64,000 nucleotides of DNA from Viscum album. Taxonomy: Eukaryota; Streptophyta; Magnoliopsida; Santalales; Viscaceae. A model generated the notes under the pieces. It saw only the letters and a program-made list of their open reading frames with translations, was not told the DNA's origin and ran no database searches. The stretch lies in NCBI GenBank assembly GCA_963277665.1, contig OY728158.1:600742818-600806817 (forward strand). The letters are read 5' to 3'. Positions within the stretch are counted from its first letter, which is position 1. Each line of letters opens with the position of its first letter. This document shows, one piece after another, positions 38,455-50,209 of this stretch. The translations under genes were made by a program, and so were the position numbers.

Positions 38455-38740
38455 AATGGGAGACCACATGGTGTGTACATGAAGCTGCACTCCATGTACC
38501 TTAGTTGTTGTATATCTAAGTCACATGCATGGGGCTTCAACAAGTTAACTCGGCAAGACTACATGGTGTGTACATGATATCTACACACCCTGTATCCACT
38601 TACGGTGTGCCAGGTTGGCCCGGTCAACACACAGGGTGCAATAAAAGTATCATGTGTAAAAAATTTCATGGTGAATCTAAATACAATGCACATTATTATA
38701 TAGTGTGTGTTATGGCTACACACCATGTAACCCAGTCCTA
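38455..38740. repeat. Cluster of paired ACATGGTGTGTA / ACACACCATGT motifs
   Basis: Variants include CACATGGTGTGTACATG (38465), CTACATGGTGTGTACATG (38560), CTACACACCCTGTATCC (38580), CAACACACAGGGTGC (38624) and CTACACACCATGTAACC (38717). They come in pairs separated by short spacers. They resemble the ACACGCCGTGTA pairs of E3 with CG changed to CA/TG, although this is a copia leader. Confidence 0.5.
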
Positions 38741-38958
38741 TCAGCCAAAGATCTGGAACTTCTTGATGGAATCTTCAAATATTATTCATTTTTTATTAAA
38801 CATTTATGAAAACGAAACATTGAATGAACATTATTAATATGTTAATAACATGTTAATTGAAATTGGATTAAATAAAAAATAACATGAAGTTAAAATATAA
38901 CCATAATTGCACATAGATCAATATTGAGATTAATAATTATAATTTTAAATGTGACCAC

Positions 38959-38968
38959 TATGATACCA
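38959..38968 (-). other. Primer-binding site of the copia element E5
   Basis: Minus strand TGGTATCATA, two bases after the LTR terminus CA. It matches the initiator tRNA-Met complement over the first eight bases. It fixes the inner end of the right LTR and the orientation. Confidence 0.7.
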
Positions 38969-38970
38969 CT

Positions 38971-40835
38971 TGATGGATTTGAGCATAGTGGAAGTGTGTG
39001 GTGGCGGGTGATATATTAAAATATATTTTAATAATCATTTCTCAAAACCAAGATCAAGGATCTATCATATCAAATTTATAGTTAATTTATTTAATATTTG
39101 AAGAAATAAATACTTGGTCTTAGGAAATTTCTTCATTGGTGAATTTTGATCATCCAAAAGGACCCTTTTAGATTACTTTTATTATGATGTGAGGATCTAA
39201 GGATAGAATCCCTCTAGGGGTTATCAACATGTCCTCATATGTTCATTGAACAACAACACTCGATCTATGGGTGCTAGTGTGGCGAGTTGAATGTCTTGGG
39301 TTGTTCATTTTTTTCACTCACTCTTTAGCCTTAAAGAAATCTCTCTTTCACTTCTCGTTCTTGAGAGGGAGAGATAACGAGGAGTTAATAGAGAATTTAA
39401 TGTGTGTAAAGATTATCTATTCTAAATTTTGGATAATCTAAAAAGTAGATATAGCCATATATTCATAGAGTTAGGATTTAAGATAAAATATTATTTAATT
39501 GAATAACAGCCCTTGAAAACATTTATTACCTTAAATAAATCTCGTTCCACATAATAATAATTATATTATTTTTATTTTTATGGTGTGAGCTATCTGGCGC
39601 AATAAAAATATTAAGTAATGGTCATGATAATGATTATTTGTCACCAGACATGATCTTGGTCCGTTTGAACTCTTCTATCAATTTCTGAATAACCGAATAA
39701 CTATTCTATTCATAAATAAATATTTATTTCACAATCTATAAAATAAATATTTATTAAATTATTTAACAAATAAAATAAATATTTTATTCACATGTTGGTG
39801 AATAAATATTTATTTAATTTATACGGTCAACATAACTTAAATAAAATTATTCCTCAAAATTGAGAATAATATTTATTCCATTAATTAAACTCAAATAGAA
39901 TTTAATTGATATCAATGGAAACACTTAGCGTGGGACCCTCTTGGATTCTTTCTCATTGGCATTAGGTGGGCTAGACTAAATTCCAAGATTGATGTCTAAA
40001 AATGCGTCATGGAACCCAAGAGAAATTAACTTAATTTCATAATGTCGATAACCAAATATAAACAGTCACTAGGTAATTTAATCCCTTTCTCATAATATAC
40101 CATCAAGCCGATTTCATAACCATTTCACCGACCTATATGCTCGATATGTCTTTCTTTGACTACCTAAAATAAACACATCATTACACCATGTCCATGGAAT
40201 TTAATGTGATGATTCTATTCCAATCAAAGGTCCAAGATATCAACTTTCATAAGTATGGTAGAAAAAAATTCTTCCTAGAATTATTCAATAATGACATGTC
40301 ACTCATGGCACACCCAACATATCTAACTTCTTCGTGAACTATAAATGTCATGGTTTATGAAATACATCTAAGTACATGAGTTGTAACATGTGTTAATAAT
40401 AATATTAATATCTAATGATCATCACACACACTCGTATATAAGAATATCTGATGACACAAAAAAAATAGAATTCCTACTAGAGGTTATGTTCTCATAATCT
40501 CCCATATTGGAGATTACCAAGTCTAAACTTCCTGAGAAGAATCCTCATCAGCTTACGAGTACTCGCACCTAACATTATATTTACTATGTGTTCCATCATA
40601 GTTTGTTATCAAACCAAAAAACATTATTTAAGAATATCATCACTGTACGTCAAGGTTCTCATTATAGTGGGGAACTGCGATGAACTTATCAATGTGAAGT
40701 ACACTCTTGGAAATTATTACCTTAGAGTCGTGAAAAACAACAAACAAAATGTAATAAAAAGTTTTATTAATATTCAATACATTGAATATTCATGCAATCA
40801 AAGTAAAAATAGTTGGTCCTAGGAAACCAACTCCA
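38971..40835 (-). repeat. E5 copia 5' LTR (right copy)
   Basis: A 1.87 kb LTR bounded on the plus strand by TGATGGATTTGAGC (next to the PBS) and CCAACTCCA. On the minus strand it starts TGGAGTTGGTTTCC and ends CCATCA. Its outer half matches the fragments at 25190-25446 and 32584-33558. The E4 LTR resumes at 40836. Confidence 0.8.
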
Positions 40836-41783
40836 ATAAGAGTAAGTATGAAATCATTGGTTGATATCCCCAGTAAATCATAATTAACATCTAGGATGTC
40901 ATCAAAGATGATAATTTTCTCTAAAATTTCACTAGAATAATTCTTGGGGAAAACACTCTTTCATTTTAAAATAACATATCCAAAATCCAAATATTTCCAA
41001 AATATTAAATAAAAAAACTTCTTTGAAAATAAAAAATAATAAAATTTTGATGGAATATTAAAAAAAATTGGTTTTGATGGAAATTTTTTTGTTCATGCTG
41101 TGTTAAAAAAAAGAAATATTTGGGTCACACCTTCGGTAAAAAGTACCGAATTCTGAAAAAAGATAAGAAGATTACTTTTAAAAATTTTCATAAAATGTAG
41201 AAAGTAAATAAAAATTACTTTAATAACTCATTAGATAATAGTGAAAATTATTCATGAAAATTATTTTAGAAAACATCGATTTTCAAAAAAAATCTTACCA
41301 AAAGATGACAAATAATGCGGCATTTTATTAAAAACATTTATTTTACCAAGGAGAGTAAAATGATACTAAAAAAATAAAAATCAATAAATAAACACACTTT
41401 AATAAAAATTAAAGGTCTTTATCATATATGAATCATATAATTTCTTTAGTTGAAATTCAAGAATAAACAATCCCCATTAAAATAGGATTGAAACAGAAAT
41501 CCTTTACCACTTTGGTAAAATTTGAGTCAAAACATCATAAAAGTGAAAACCATATATGAAAATATATATTACCATAATTTTCATGATAAAAATATTAAAA
41601 TGTATTCATTCATGGGTAGTATATACAAAATATAAAATAAGTAAGTGGTGAAGAAGGCATGTGTCTCATAGAAATAAAAGTGAGACCAAAATCTCTTACC
41701 TCAAGTTCATTTTGCATCGAATGTGCTCTAAAATATTGTATAATAAATTTAAATTTTTATAATTCTATAAAATAATAAATTAA
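40836..41783 (-). repeat. E4 LTR, right copy, first surviving segment
   Basis: Collinear with about 18490-19430 of the left LTR: GTAAATCATAATTAACATC against ATTAAATCATCATTAAGAT, the GGTAAAAAGTACC site, and TTCATGGGTAGTATAT. It starts abruptly at the copia end and stops at the E3 insertion. The part preceding it was lost in the deletion on the other side of the copia element. The five bases before E3, ATTAA, pair imperfectly with TTTAA at 62544-62548. Confidence 0.78.
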
Positions 41784-42758
41784 TGTAAGAACCTAGATCT
41801 TCTTTTCAAGTATTTTTTTCCTTTTCTGGTCGTTTTTGAGAAAAAGAGGAAATTCTGGAAATTTTCGAAGTACAAGCCGTGTACTTTATGAGTACACGCT
41901 GTGTGCGCGGTTACCATAGGTAGCCAAGTGATGGCCATGTAACGGCTATGAACATGAATGTGTGGATGACCTGGAGGCCACTTAAAGCATACTACTGAAA
42001 TGGTGAGTACACGTCGTGTAGTTCACACCATGCACTTTATTTGTTTTCATTAAACATGTCAGGGTCATGTCTAATCGCCATAAAGCTCTCCTGCTATGCC
42101 TCATTTGACTGAGAGTATCGTACAACCACGAATCTTTGATGAACCCCCAAGAGGACATCTGTCCTCCAAATCGAACATTGTCAGTTGCGTTGGAATCACA
42201 TCGGTGAGTTATCTTTTCTCATAGAGCACAATCTTTTGTTTTCCCCTCTCTTTTGATATATCATGGGTTGAATGTTTTAGACGTTTTTGTAGATCAACTG
42301 TGTTCTTGGTCGATCCAAGTGCCGACATCAGAGTATATAGATCTCACAATGCTGAGGTAGGTGGTTTGTTCCTTTTTGTTGAATTTCTTTGATTATTATG
42401 TGCAATTTTGACCAATACCCTTGAACGGGGTATTGCATGTTTACCGTTTTACCCCTTTTGTTTTCCTTCCATGCTAGTATGATTGTTTAGAGGTTAATTG
42501 GATATGAATAGGGTTGATTTCTATACTTCGGATGTGTTTCCCATGCATGTTTTTTTTCGACCATTGGCCTGCTTTGCATGTTTGGCCGCCTTGAATGTTT
42601 TCCATGCCTAGTGTTGTAGGGTGGAGTTTTTGTTTTATGACATGCTTGATATGTTGTAGGATAATTAGCCAAGTAGTTCTTGAGGTTTACCTTGGATATT
42701 TTTTCCTTTCTATGCTCGTTGATCTAGAGAGGGCTGTGAGAACCTGGTGTAGTAGAGT

Positions 42759-43084
42759 ATAAGGGGAGTTGACCGAGTGAGCATCCTCAGAGAGTCTTTG
42801 AACCACTTGGGGCTATAAGGGGAATTGACCGAGTGAGCTTCCTTAGGGAGTCTTTGAAACACTTGGGGATATAAAGGGAATTGACCGAGTGAGCCTCCTC
42901 AGAGAGTCCTTGACCTTGGGGATATAAGGGGAATTGACCGAGTGAGCTTCCTCATAGAGTCCTTGAATTACCTTAGACTATAAGAGGAATTGACCATGTG
43001 ATCTTCCCCAAAGAGTCTTGAATTACCATTGACTATAAGGAGAATTAACTATGAGTGCTTCCTCAGAGAATCCTTATATATTCT
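42759..43084 (+). repeat. Minisatellite in E3 5' LTR, about 6 units of ~55 bp
   Basis: Units begin ATAAGGGGAATTGACCGAG, continue with TGAGCTTCCTCAGAGAGTC and end with a variable CTTGGGG or TTACCTTAGACT part. Six units were counted by eye. The 3' LTR has seven, so one unit was gained or lost since insertion. Confidence 0.8.
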
Positions 43085-43713
43085 TATAACCGAACCATAG
43101 GGGACAGGCTGTGTTCACTTCCTAGTGGGTTACCATGCATTATTAGTTTATTTTGATATGTGGAATTTTTTTCCGCTGAGTACTTTCTTGTTTACTGCTT
43201 CTCTAATTTTACCTTCCATATATTCACTTACTGTTAGGCACATATCATTGGGTGGTTTCCTACTGGGATTTAGTATCACACCCTATATGGCCATGCTTTT
43301 GTTCCCAAATAGATTATATTGCTCTAGGTATAGATAAGGGAAAGCGCTCTTCTACTTCAGGGACATGATGTGGAGTGGATATAGAGAGCATGGGACCAAG
43401 GATGGGCTTGCGATGTTGAGGAGATTTTTATCTATTTCTTTTTCACATTAGTTTATTACTGTTTTTTTTCTAGCATTGTGATTTTTTGGTTTTTTTCCTA
43501 AACATAGACACCATGTATCATATATATATATGTGCTTCAGTTTTTTTTATTCCAGTCTTCCGTTATTACTGTAGTTGGTATATTACTGCTTCTATTATTG
43601 TGTATTTGTTTCCTTTCCACTGTGTTACTTTTCCAATGAGGAATTAGTTTCTCCACTATCACACCCAATACCCTCATTCATTGTCGGTAGCCTCTAGAAT
43701 TTGGGGAAATGTG

Positions 43714-43718
43714 CTTAA
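43714..43718. repeat. Target-site duplication of E2, left copy
   Basis: CTTAA before TGTAACGCCCCGACC, repeated at 54397-54401 after GGGGTGTTACA. Confidence 0.92.
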
Positions 43719-45372
43719 TGTAACGCCCCGACCCTAGTTACCTGGAGTCGGTGCATTATCACATAACATTGGAATGATCACAAGGAAATCATGTCTCGAA
43801 AGGCCAATAAGTTTAGTATTATTGGAAACAATATTCATACATATGTTCAACATTACATCTTGAAGAGAAATACAACACAAATATATTTCATTAGGAACAT
43901 CCAAGCCTCCTAGACTATGCCTGCAGGTCACTCATAACTAACTTCTTCATATCCAGGGAAAAAATAAAACATTGAAAGGGGTTAGCTCAAACCCTCAGTA
44001 AGGGTAATTAATATAGCCTAAAATGACATAAATATTAAGCATGGTAAATAATCGAAACCACATGCCCTTAGCAATAATATAAATGAATATTTTTATGGAA
44101 AGAACATGAGATTAGTAAATAATGCCATAATAAAACATAATCATGGGTATTCTACTAGTCGAATGACCACATGAACCATCAATATTTTTTCCATAATGAG
44201 GGAATTTATAATGCCGGACATTCTAAAACATTTTGTCAAGGCCACGACCAAGACGTCAAAAATGATTAAGGCCTCGTCCAAAACCATAAATCAAATTGGG
44301 AATGGACCTCGGCCAATTCCACGTCTAGTTGACTCATGAGACCTACTGATGCATCGAGGAGCTATAGCGGGCTCCACCCATCACTTACTAAGTCCAATAC
44401 ATTCCTCATATGAAAAGGTTTAAACATATCATAAACATTCGTATTAAAACTAGCATAAAAATGTCAATACTTTAACCATAAATTATGAATGGTATAAAAA
44501 TAGAACAAACACAGTCAAAAATATCACAAAACCTTCAATACAATATGGAAGTTTTGTATCATAATAAATCAACTCCAAATAAACTTAAAATCCATCAAAG
44601 GATGTTGGCATAGATGAAATCAAAACTCTTTTTAAAGAAATATCTCTTTCTATTTGGAAATAATTTAAGGGTAACATAATTATAAAGTAAAACCTTTACT
44701 TAGAAAATATTCTTATAATCTTGTAAGGGAAGCTTCGATTAGTTTATGATGGTAGAAAATAGCTGCACCCGCCGTATAAGTTAAAAAGAGACATTCTTAC
44801 TTTAATTTTGTCGAAAAGGTTAAAAAGGACCTTGTTTGGAAAACGACGGAAAGATTCCTTTATAAACATATTATAAAAGTAAAAAAAGGGTATAAATGAA
44901 TTTAACCCATATTCTGTAAAATAGTATGAATGATTTGAAATACATTTTTAAGAAACATGGATGTGGATGATAAAGAGGTCCCAGTAGACAATTACGTATA
45001 AACAACCTCAGATAATGAAGAGATTGTGAAATAAACCCTTACCTTGTACTTTTAATTGGTTACGGGTAGGTTAACCTCCTGTATAATGGTGAAATAATTG
45101 TTATTAAATTATACAAGAATCATATACATTAATATGATATCATATATGATCTTTTAACATTGCTTTGTTAATAATATCTTAGTATTATCGTCGTTTCGGG
45201 TGTTAACTTACTCGTTTTCTTTTACATGTTTTGTTACATAAGACATGTTTGTTATGGATATGTTGTATCTTATTCATATCCAGAATGATAGAAAGTCCAT
45301 AAACATTATTTTTAATCATCAAATGATAATTATACTTGAATGAATACTATGGAGAATTAATCTCATCGCGTT

Positions 45373-45593
45373 CGTGGAGACGGTAGTCCGTACGTACGCA
45401 CGAGCGACAATATCATTCTTTTGATATTATAATAATATATAATTGGATGGTATATCATATATACAGAATAATTATAACGTTATATTTATTATTTACATGA
45501 ATTAAACATCATCATTATACCCATCCAAATAATAGGGTATTGAATAACAATTACACCACGACGTGGAGATGGTAAACTGTACGTACGCACGTA
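45373..45593 (-). promoter_or_regulatory. Paired GTACGTACG leader modules in E2 left LTR
   Basis: Copies at 45373-45406 (CGTGGAGACGGTAGTCC followed by GTACGTACGCACGAGCG) and 45562-45593 (CGTGGAGATGGTAAAC then TGTACGTACGCACGTATGG). The first is one of the best preserved in the window, with nearly all CG sites intact. Confidence 0.78.
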
Positions 45594-45934
45594 TGGTGAC
45601 ATGTCATTCAAAGGATGGATAGAATACTGAATATGGTTGTACCATATTTATAATAAAATCTCAGTATATAGAAGATACTGGAGTTATTATTTTAGAATGG
45701 GAATAAAAAATAAAGAAGAAGTTGAAGAAGAAATGAACATGAAAAAGGGTGGTGAAAACATTACCTCTTTTTCGGGTTCTTCATTTTGATTTGATCAAAA
45801 GGGCTCTTTAAGTTGGATTTATGATCAAGATATGGCCTCTATGATGAAGTGAGGGAAGTTAAGAGAGTATTTTTTCAGGGGTTGGCCGAACCAGAATGCT
45901 TTGATGGTGTGGAGAATTGGTTAGAAGTGGTGTC

Positions 45935-45942
45935 CTTTTATA
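45935..45942 (-). promoter_or_regulatory. TATA box of E2 left LTR
   Basis: Minus-strand TATAAAAG in CCCTTATAAAAGGACACC, conserved with the other large LTRs. Confidence 0.7.
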
Positions 45943-47516
45943 AGGGGGAGGAGGGGCACCTTAGGAAAATCTAGAAATATTATTTTATAATTATTTCATA
46001 TTCGGTTTATAATGGCTTGAAAGTGGATTATTTAAAGGTTAAGGTGGGGATGGGTCGAAAACTACTCAACCAATAGAAATTAGATAGGTTTGGGTCATTA
46101 TATTAACCTTATTTTTTATTTTTGACTCTTAGTTAATTAGTTTGACACTTACCATGTCACTTTGTATTTTTATATTATATAGTTAATAAACCTACTATAT
46201 ACCTCCAAGAAACCCCCAAGTGGTCCACTAATGATACACCTATCATGATATAAGTCTCTTGGCCGAACCTTAGATTTTTAGGAATTGAATATAAATTAAT
46301 AATATAATATTTGTTTTAAAAACTCTTTTATGTCAATTTTGACACTATTGGGTATTTTGTTTTTGATAAATTCATAACAACATTATTACTTTGAAAAAAA
46401 ATTATATAAATAATCCTAATATGTCATATTAACCTAGAAAATTATTCTAATTTATAAAAAGTCTCAAATTTAATTTATTTGGGTATTTATAATATCAATT
46501 ATTTTAATCATTCATTAATACGATAATTACTGCATCATCATTGTGTCATAAGTAAATTAAATTATTTAATGTCTATAAATTATAAGTAAACAATAATTAT
46601 GTAGGAAATATTTTTATATTTCTAATGAATATTTATAGTCGAAATTTCAACATATATAACCCTATGTAAAAATTGTTTTGCTAAAAGATATATGCTTATA
46701 TCTTTTTTGTATTTATTTTAACTTAATTAATATAAAGTGTCCTTATCACCAAAAAGTGGCTCCATGGGGTCCCAAAATCGACCCAGAGATTTCCATGGTC
46801 GGACATGTGTCCACAAATAAGGTTATGACACGTTTCAGGATAATTTATTATTATTATAATAATATTTTTTACCCTTATTTACCGGATTTACCTTTTAACC
46901 ATGGTAAATAAAATATTTACCGAAGTAATTATTCAAAATGTCTAAAAATACGAGTTACCTATTTACAAAATTTAGACATCTTGATTCCAAATATGAAATC
47001 CATTTTTCCAAATTCAAAACACAGAAGTGGCAGAAATTAATTTAAAATTAATTCCTGCTGTCAAAACAAAAAGCGTGTTTTTAAGATATAATAACTATCA
47101 AAAGATTGACATTTGTTTATGTCCGGTTTAATTGTGAAATTGTGTCCAATGACCAGAATTGTATTAAATGGTAAAAATATTTTCTAAATATACTTTAAAA
47201 CCACTCAAATTAATAATTTATCACTATTAATTATTTTGATTAAAAAAGTTGTTTTTAATTAAAATTAAGTAATTTTCACTATTCATCAAAATATAAAAGT
47301 TATCCAAAAAGTACCAAAATTTCACCCTAGGATAATTTAGATATTCAAAATCAAAAAATGAAGTCCATTTTGAAATATAAAATGTATAAAATTTAAAATG
47401 GTGGGTATTATTATTTATAACAGCTACTTTGATTGATCGCGGTGTGTTAGAATCTCAATGTTGCGTACAATACACGCTTACTGTATTATTCAAAGAGAAG
47501 CGTACCATGGAAGCTT

Positions 47517-47527
47517 GGGGTGTTACA
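47517..47527 (-). repeat. Extra LTR-terminus-like site inside E2 left LTR
   Basis: GGGGTGTTACA reads TGTAACACCCC on the minus strand, the exact family terminus, but lies about 365 bp inside the LTR. The sequences beside it and beside the true end are related (GCGGTGTG...GTTGCGTAC and CGTGGTGCGC...GATGTAAGG). The U3 end was therefore duplicated in this subfamily. The same arrangement is at 54021-54031. Confidence 0.65.
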
Positions 47528-47892
47528 TTGTAAATTTTTGATGTCCCCAATATAAAGAATAAATTTATTTTGTCAAATTAAATATATAGAAGTTTAAAAT
47601 ATTGGATTTAAAAAGTTCACTATTAAAAGTTGTTAAAAGTGCATTTTTGAAAAATACTTCTTTTATCTGAAAAAAATGAATTTGTTCTTACATTATGTCT
47701 GAGAAACTCATAATATGGATTATAAAATTATAAGGATTTTATAATGTTCAAAATTTAGTTAATACTATTCATAATCGCTTTTGGACGGCTAGTTTGGTAA
47801 GTCGTGGTGCGCTTGAACTCGATGTAAGGTGTAGTGCAAGTTATTGAATTGTTTTGAAGAAATAACACACTATAAAATCTTGGGGTGTTAAA

Positions 47893-47906
47893 TTCTCCCC
47901 TCCTTC
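47893..47906 (-). other. Polypurine tract of E2
   Basis: Minus strand GAAGGAGGGGAGAA, immediately before the start of the 3' LTR. A clean purine run confirming the orientation. Confidence 0.8.
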
Positions 47907-49202
47907 AATAAATTACTTCCTTGCAATTTGAAATTGTTTTTCTAAGATAAAAGGTTGAAAATAGAAAATATCATTATGGGAAAACACACATCGAAAATTG
48001 GGTTAATAAAATTTAGTCTTAATAAGAGGAAAAGCGAAATGAAAGGGTCACCACCAAATTATGATATCGATTAGGAGAACATTGGTGGAAATTAGAGACA
48101 TATAATTCGAGGAAAAATGTAAATATTTATAGGTAGTGATTGAGGTCATCAATCACAAACAAGTGTAAAATTGAGGTCCTTAAATTCATCAATCTATGAT
48201 GATTTGAAATACCATCAGTTCAACAAAATATAAGGTATTAGGATAACACATTTTTGGTTTTAATATCCCTTCAATAAAGTATAAGAATTAATTTCTTCAT
48301 AGAATAAGAGAAGAAGAAAAATATATACTTAACGAGTAGAGTTCCATCCTTTAACTAATTTCTACCACAAACTCATCTTTCACTCTCAAAGATAATAGAA
48401 CGTAAAAAATATTCTATTTATCCTATTCATATAGGGTTCCAAAAATGAATTTATAATTCATCTACCAGACCTTTTAGAAAAACTACAATAGTTAATCCAG
48501 TGACTTCACGTAGTCCAGTGGTAGGCGATAAATCCCAATCGCACTATGGGTGTGGGTTCGATTCCCGCAGCTTTGTCAGACGCGGCGGGTTGTCACACGG
48601 TCTTCGTGTTGTCCTTTTTATGGAAATCAAAAAATAATCTCAAACTATACTTATCCAAAATACTTCTGCCCAAACTCACAGTCCAAAATTTATAAGGTAG
48701 TTAAACACAATGAAGATCCTTTTTTCCATGTAATAGCATGTGAACACCTTCATCATGTATTATTTTAAAACACTACAACATCCTGAATTACCATAAAACC
48801 TTATTGATTAGATTCATGATCCCTTATTCCTTAAATAATAATGGATATACTCTTTCAATCCAAAAATTTTGTAAACTCCAACAATGATGGATTATAGAAA
48901 TCATTATTTAGTTTCAAGGTAGTTAAGAATATCCAATATAATTTATTCAAATCAACCATCTCTTATTCCAAAATCACTACCTCATTATCGGGACCATATT
49001 AAGGATTACCTTTCCTTCAACCATGTATTTTCAAAAAAATTATAGCTTACTATTAATTCAATTTTCGTAGAACTATATAATCTCAAGTCCTTAATAAAAT
49101 AGTACTGCAGTACAATCCTTATATACTCAATAATTATTATAATCAGTACATTGTTGATACAACACTCAAATAAAATAACCCTATAATAACAACATAAGAA
49201 CA
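47907..49202 (-). other. E2 interior, PPT side, without genes
   Basis: No coding region was recognised. It corresponds to parts of the E1 interior. It contains the SINE-like sequence at 48501-48620. The open frame 48550-48768 runs through the SINE and is not a gene. Confidence 0.6.
48501..48620 (+). repeat. tRNA-derived SINE-like sequence in E2
   Basis: Has a pol III A-box-like TAGTCCAGTGGT at 48511-48522 and a perfect B box GGTTCGATTCC at 48555-48565, 32 bp apart as in tRNA genes. It is followed by GCAGCTTTGTCAGACGCGG, GGGTTGTC and GTGTTGTCCTTTTT. The non-tRNA part resembles the tail of plant Au-type SINEs (AGCTTTGT, GGGTTGYCC, T-run). This resemblance is from memory and should be tested. 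The tRNA-like part does not fold into a convincing full tRNA. It is antisense to E2 and matched at 11333-11450 in E1. Confidence 0.68.
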
Positions 49203-49490
49203 CTAGTCATTCTTCTTCATCTGAGGTAGTATCATAACTTGATTATTATCCAATAGCATCATTTGAGGCAGACTCTGATGATTTTGACATTGGTTCGCGT
49301 AGTGTCCCAACTCCTTGCAGATGAAGCATTGTACATTTGAAACCTTTTTCTTACACTTGGTGTCACACACTTGGTGTCCTTTTTCTCCACACTTATAACA
49401 TACACCCATTCCTTTCAGGCACGTTCCAGGGTGTCTCTTCCCATAGTTATCACATATAAAAAAATTCTTATTTTACCTCTTCCCTTTATC
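49203..49490 (-). pseudogene. E2 gag C-terminal remnant with zinc knuckles
   Basis: On the minus strand the frame reads a CDNYGKRHPGTC segment, then GVCYKCGEKGHQVCDTK and VQCFICKELGHYANQC. The last is a full CX2CX4HX4C retroviral zinc knuckle that binds nucleic acid in Gag. The segment before it is CX2CX4H with a displaced final Cys. This matches the multi-knuckle gag tail of plant gypsy elements. The frame ends at 49203 without protease or RT. The N-terminal gag lies further right (to about 49730) in broken frames. Confidence 0.78.
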
Positions 49491-49739
49491 CATTGTTCTC
49501 TCTTCCATCCTTTTCTTGTCTGGCTTCCCTTCAAAGCTATAGGACTCAGAGAACTCTTTACTTATCTTATCAACACATGATACTATTTATTTATATGATG
49601 ATAATACGTGGGAGACTATTTCCCTTCTAAATGATGGCTCAATACCATGAAAGATATGATCCTTCTTACTCTTTGGATTATTCGTATTGCTGGAGTTTAC
49701 ATTCCTTTTACTTGGAGCCATTTCTATACAATAGAATAA

Positions 49740-50209
49740 ACTAGTTCAGTTTATGAATTGAAATGAATAATTCCAAACTTGTAAAATACCTAACGCAAAT
49801 TGAACAGTTTTATGGATATAATCCATATTCATAAAAATGTTTTCTTTGAGTATGTATATAATCATGGGCCCTTCATAATGGTTTGTAAAGAAAATGAGAA
49901 TTATCCAAAGCATATCCCTCGAGAGTGTCACAACTAAGATTGCAGCAAGGCCCGTTGTCATACAGTAGTTCCTGTTCGAGTCTAGCTCAAAGCGGTGTTT
50001 TCGGGGTTTACCCCTAGGTACATCTATGCTAGAGTCGCCTCTACCTGATCATGTCCAGACAGGGATGTATTTCTTAGAAAACTCACAAAATCTCTACAAT
50101 ACCAAAATTCAAGGAAGTTCTTCTATACTAATCCTCAAAGTCTATCTTAGGGCTAGGTGCTCTAATCAGAGTTTATCAAAATCTAGTTTCCAATGTTTGT
50201 ACTAAAATT
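49740..50209 (-). other. E2 leader region
   Basis: Non-coding leader between the PBS and gag. It contains the block GCAAGGCCCGTTGTCATAC and CCTAGGTACATCTATGCTAG (about 49940-50045), conserved in E1 (12470-12570) and partly in E6 (29785-29870). A packaging or dimerisation role is possible but unproven. Confidence 0.55.

Larger units (their letters stand above)
36900..38970 (-). other. E5 leader region between PBS and gag, with no genes
   Basis: Two kilobases without recognisable coding sequence, unusually long for a copia leader. It is very AT-rich except for 38455-38740, which has several TGGTGTGTACATG and ACACACCATGTAAC-type motifs. An insertion of another repeat in this stretch is possible, but no target duplication was found. 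The open frame 38529-38837 runs through the motif cluster and has no recognisable domain. Confidence 0.5.
25190..40835 (-). mobile_element. E5: degenerate Ty1/copia element with E6 nested in its 3' LTR
   Basis: Minus-strand copia element. The right (5') LTR is 38971-40835. The interior is 33559-38970. The left (3') LTR is split by E6 into about 25190-25446 and 32584-33558, and lacks its outer ~650 bp. Domain order on the minus strand is gag, protease, integrase, RT, which defines copia as opposed to gypsy. It lies inside the right LTR of E4: homology with the E4 left LTR begins immediately after 40835. No target duplication can be shown because its left end is deleted. Confidence 0.8.
41784..43718 (+). 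repeat. E3 5' LTR, first part
   Basis: Starts TGTAAGAACCTAGATC and matches 60506-62480. It contains two pairs of ACACGCCGTGTA-like motifs near its start (41870-41915 and 42005-42040), a minisatellite at 42759-43084, and a 3' portion ending GGGGAAATGTGCTTAA where E2 inserted. The remaining 61 bp are at 54402-54462, giving an LTR of about 2.0 kb. Confidence 0.85.
43719..47892 (-). repeat. E2 3' LTR (left copy)
   Basis: Starts TGTAACGCCCCGACCC and ends GGGGTGTTAAA, followed by CTCCCCTCCTTC, the complement of the polypurine tract. TATA box at 45935-45942, modules at 45373-45406 and 45562-45593. About 365 bp from its end is an additional terminus-like GGGGTGTTACA (47517-47527). Confidence 0.88.

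Noticed and set aside
38529..38837. 102-residue frame in the copia leader
   Set aside because: It is a by-product of the paired TGGTGTGTACATG motifs, with no domain and no related frame.
42759..43084. CRISPR-like array
   Set aside because: The regular units are a minisatellite in a plant LTR. There are no unique spacers between conserved palindromic repeats and no cas genes, and the setting is eukaryotic.
48505..48580. A functional tRNA gene
   Set aside because: The B box is perfect, but acceptor arms do not pair convincingly and no proper anticodon arm was found. The sequence continues into a SINE-like tail and recurs in E1.
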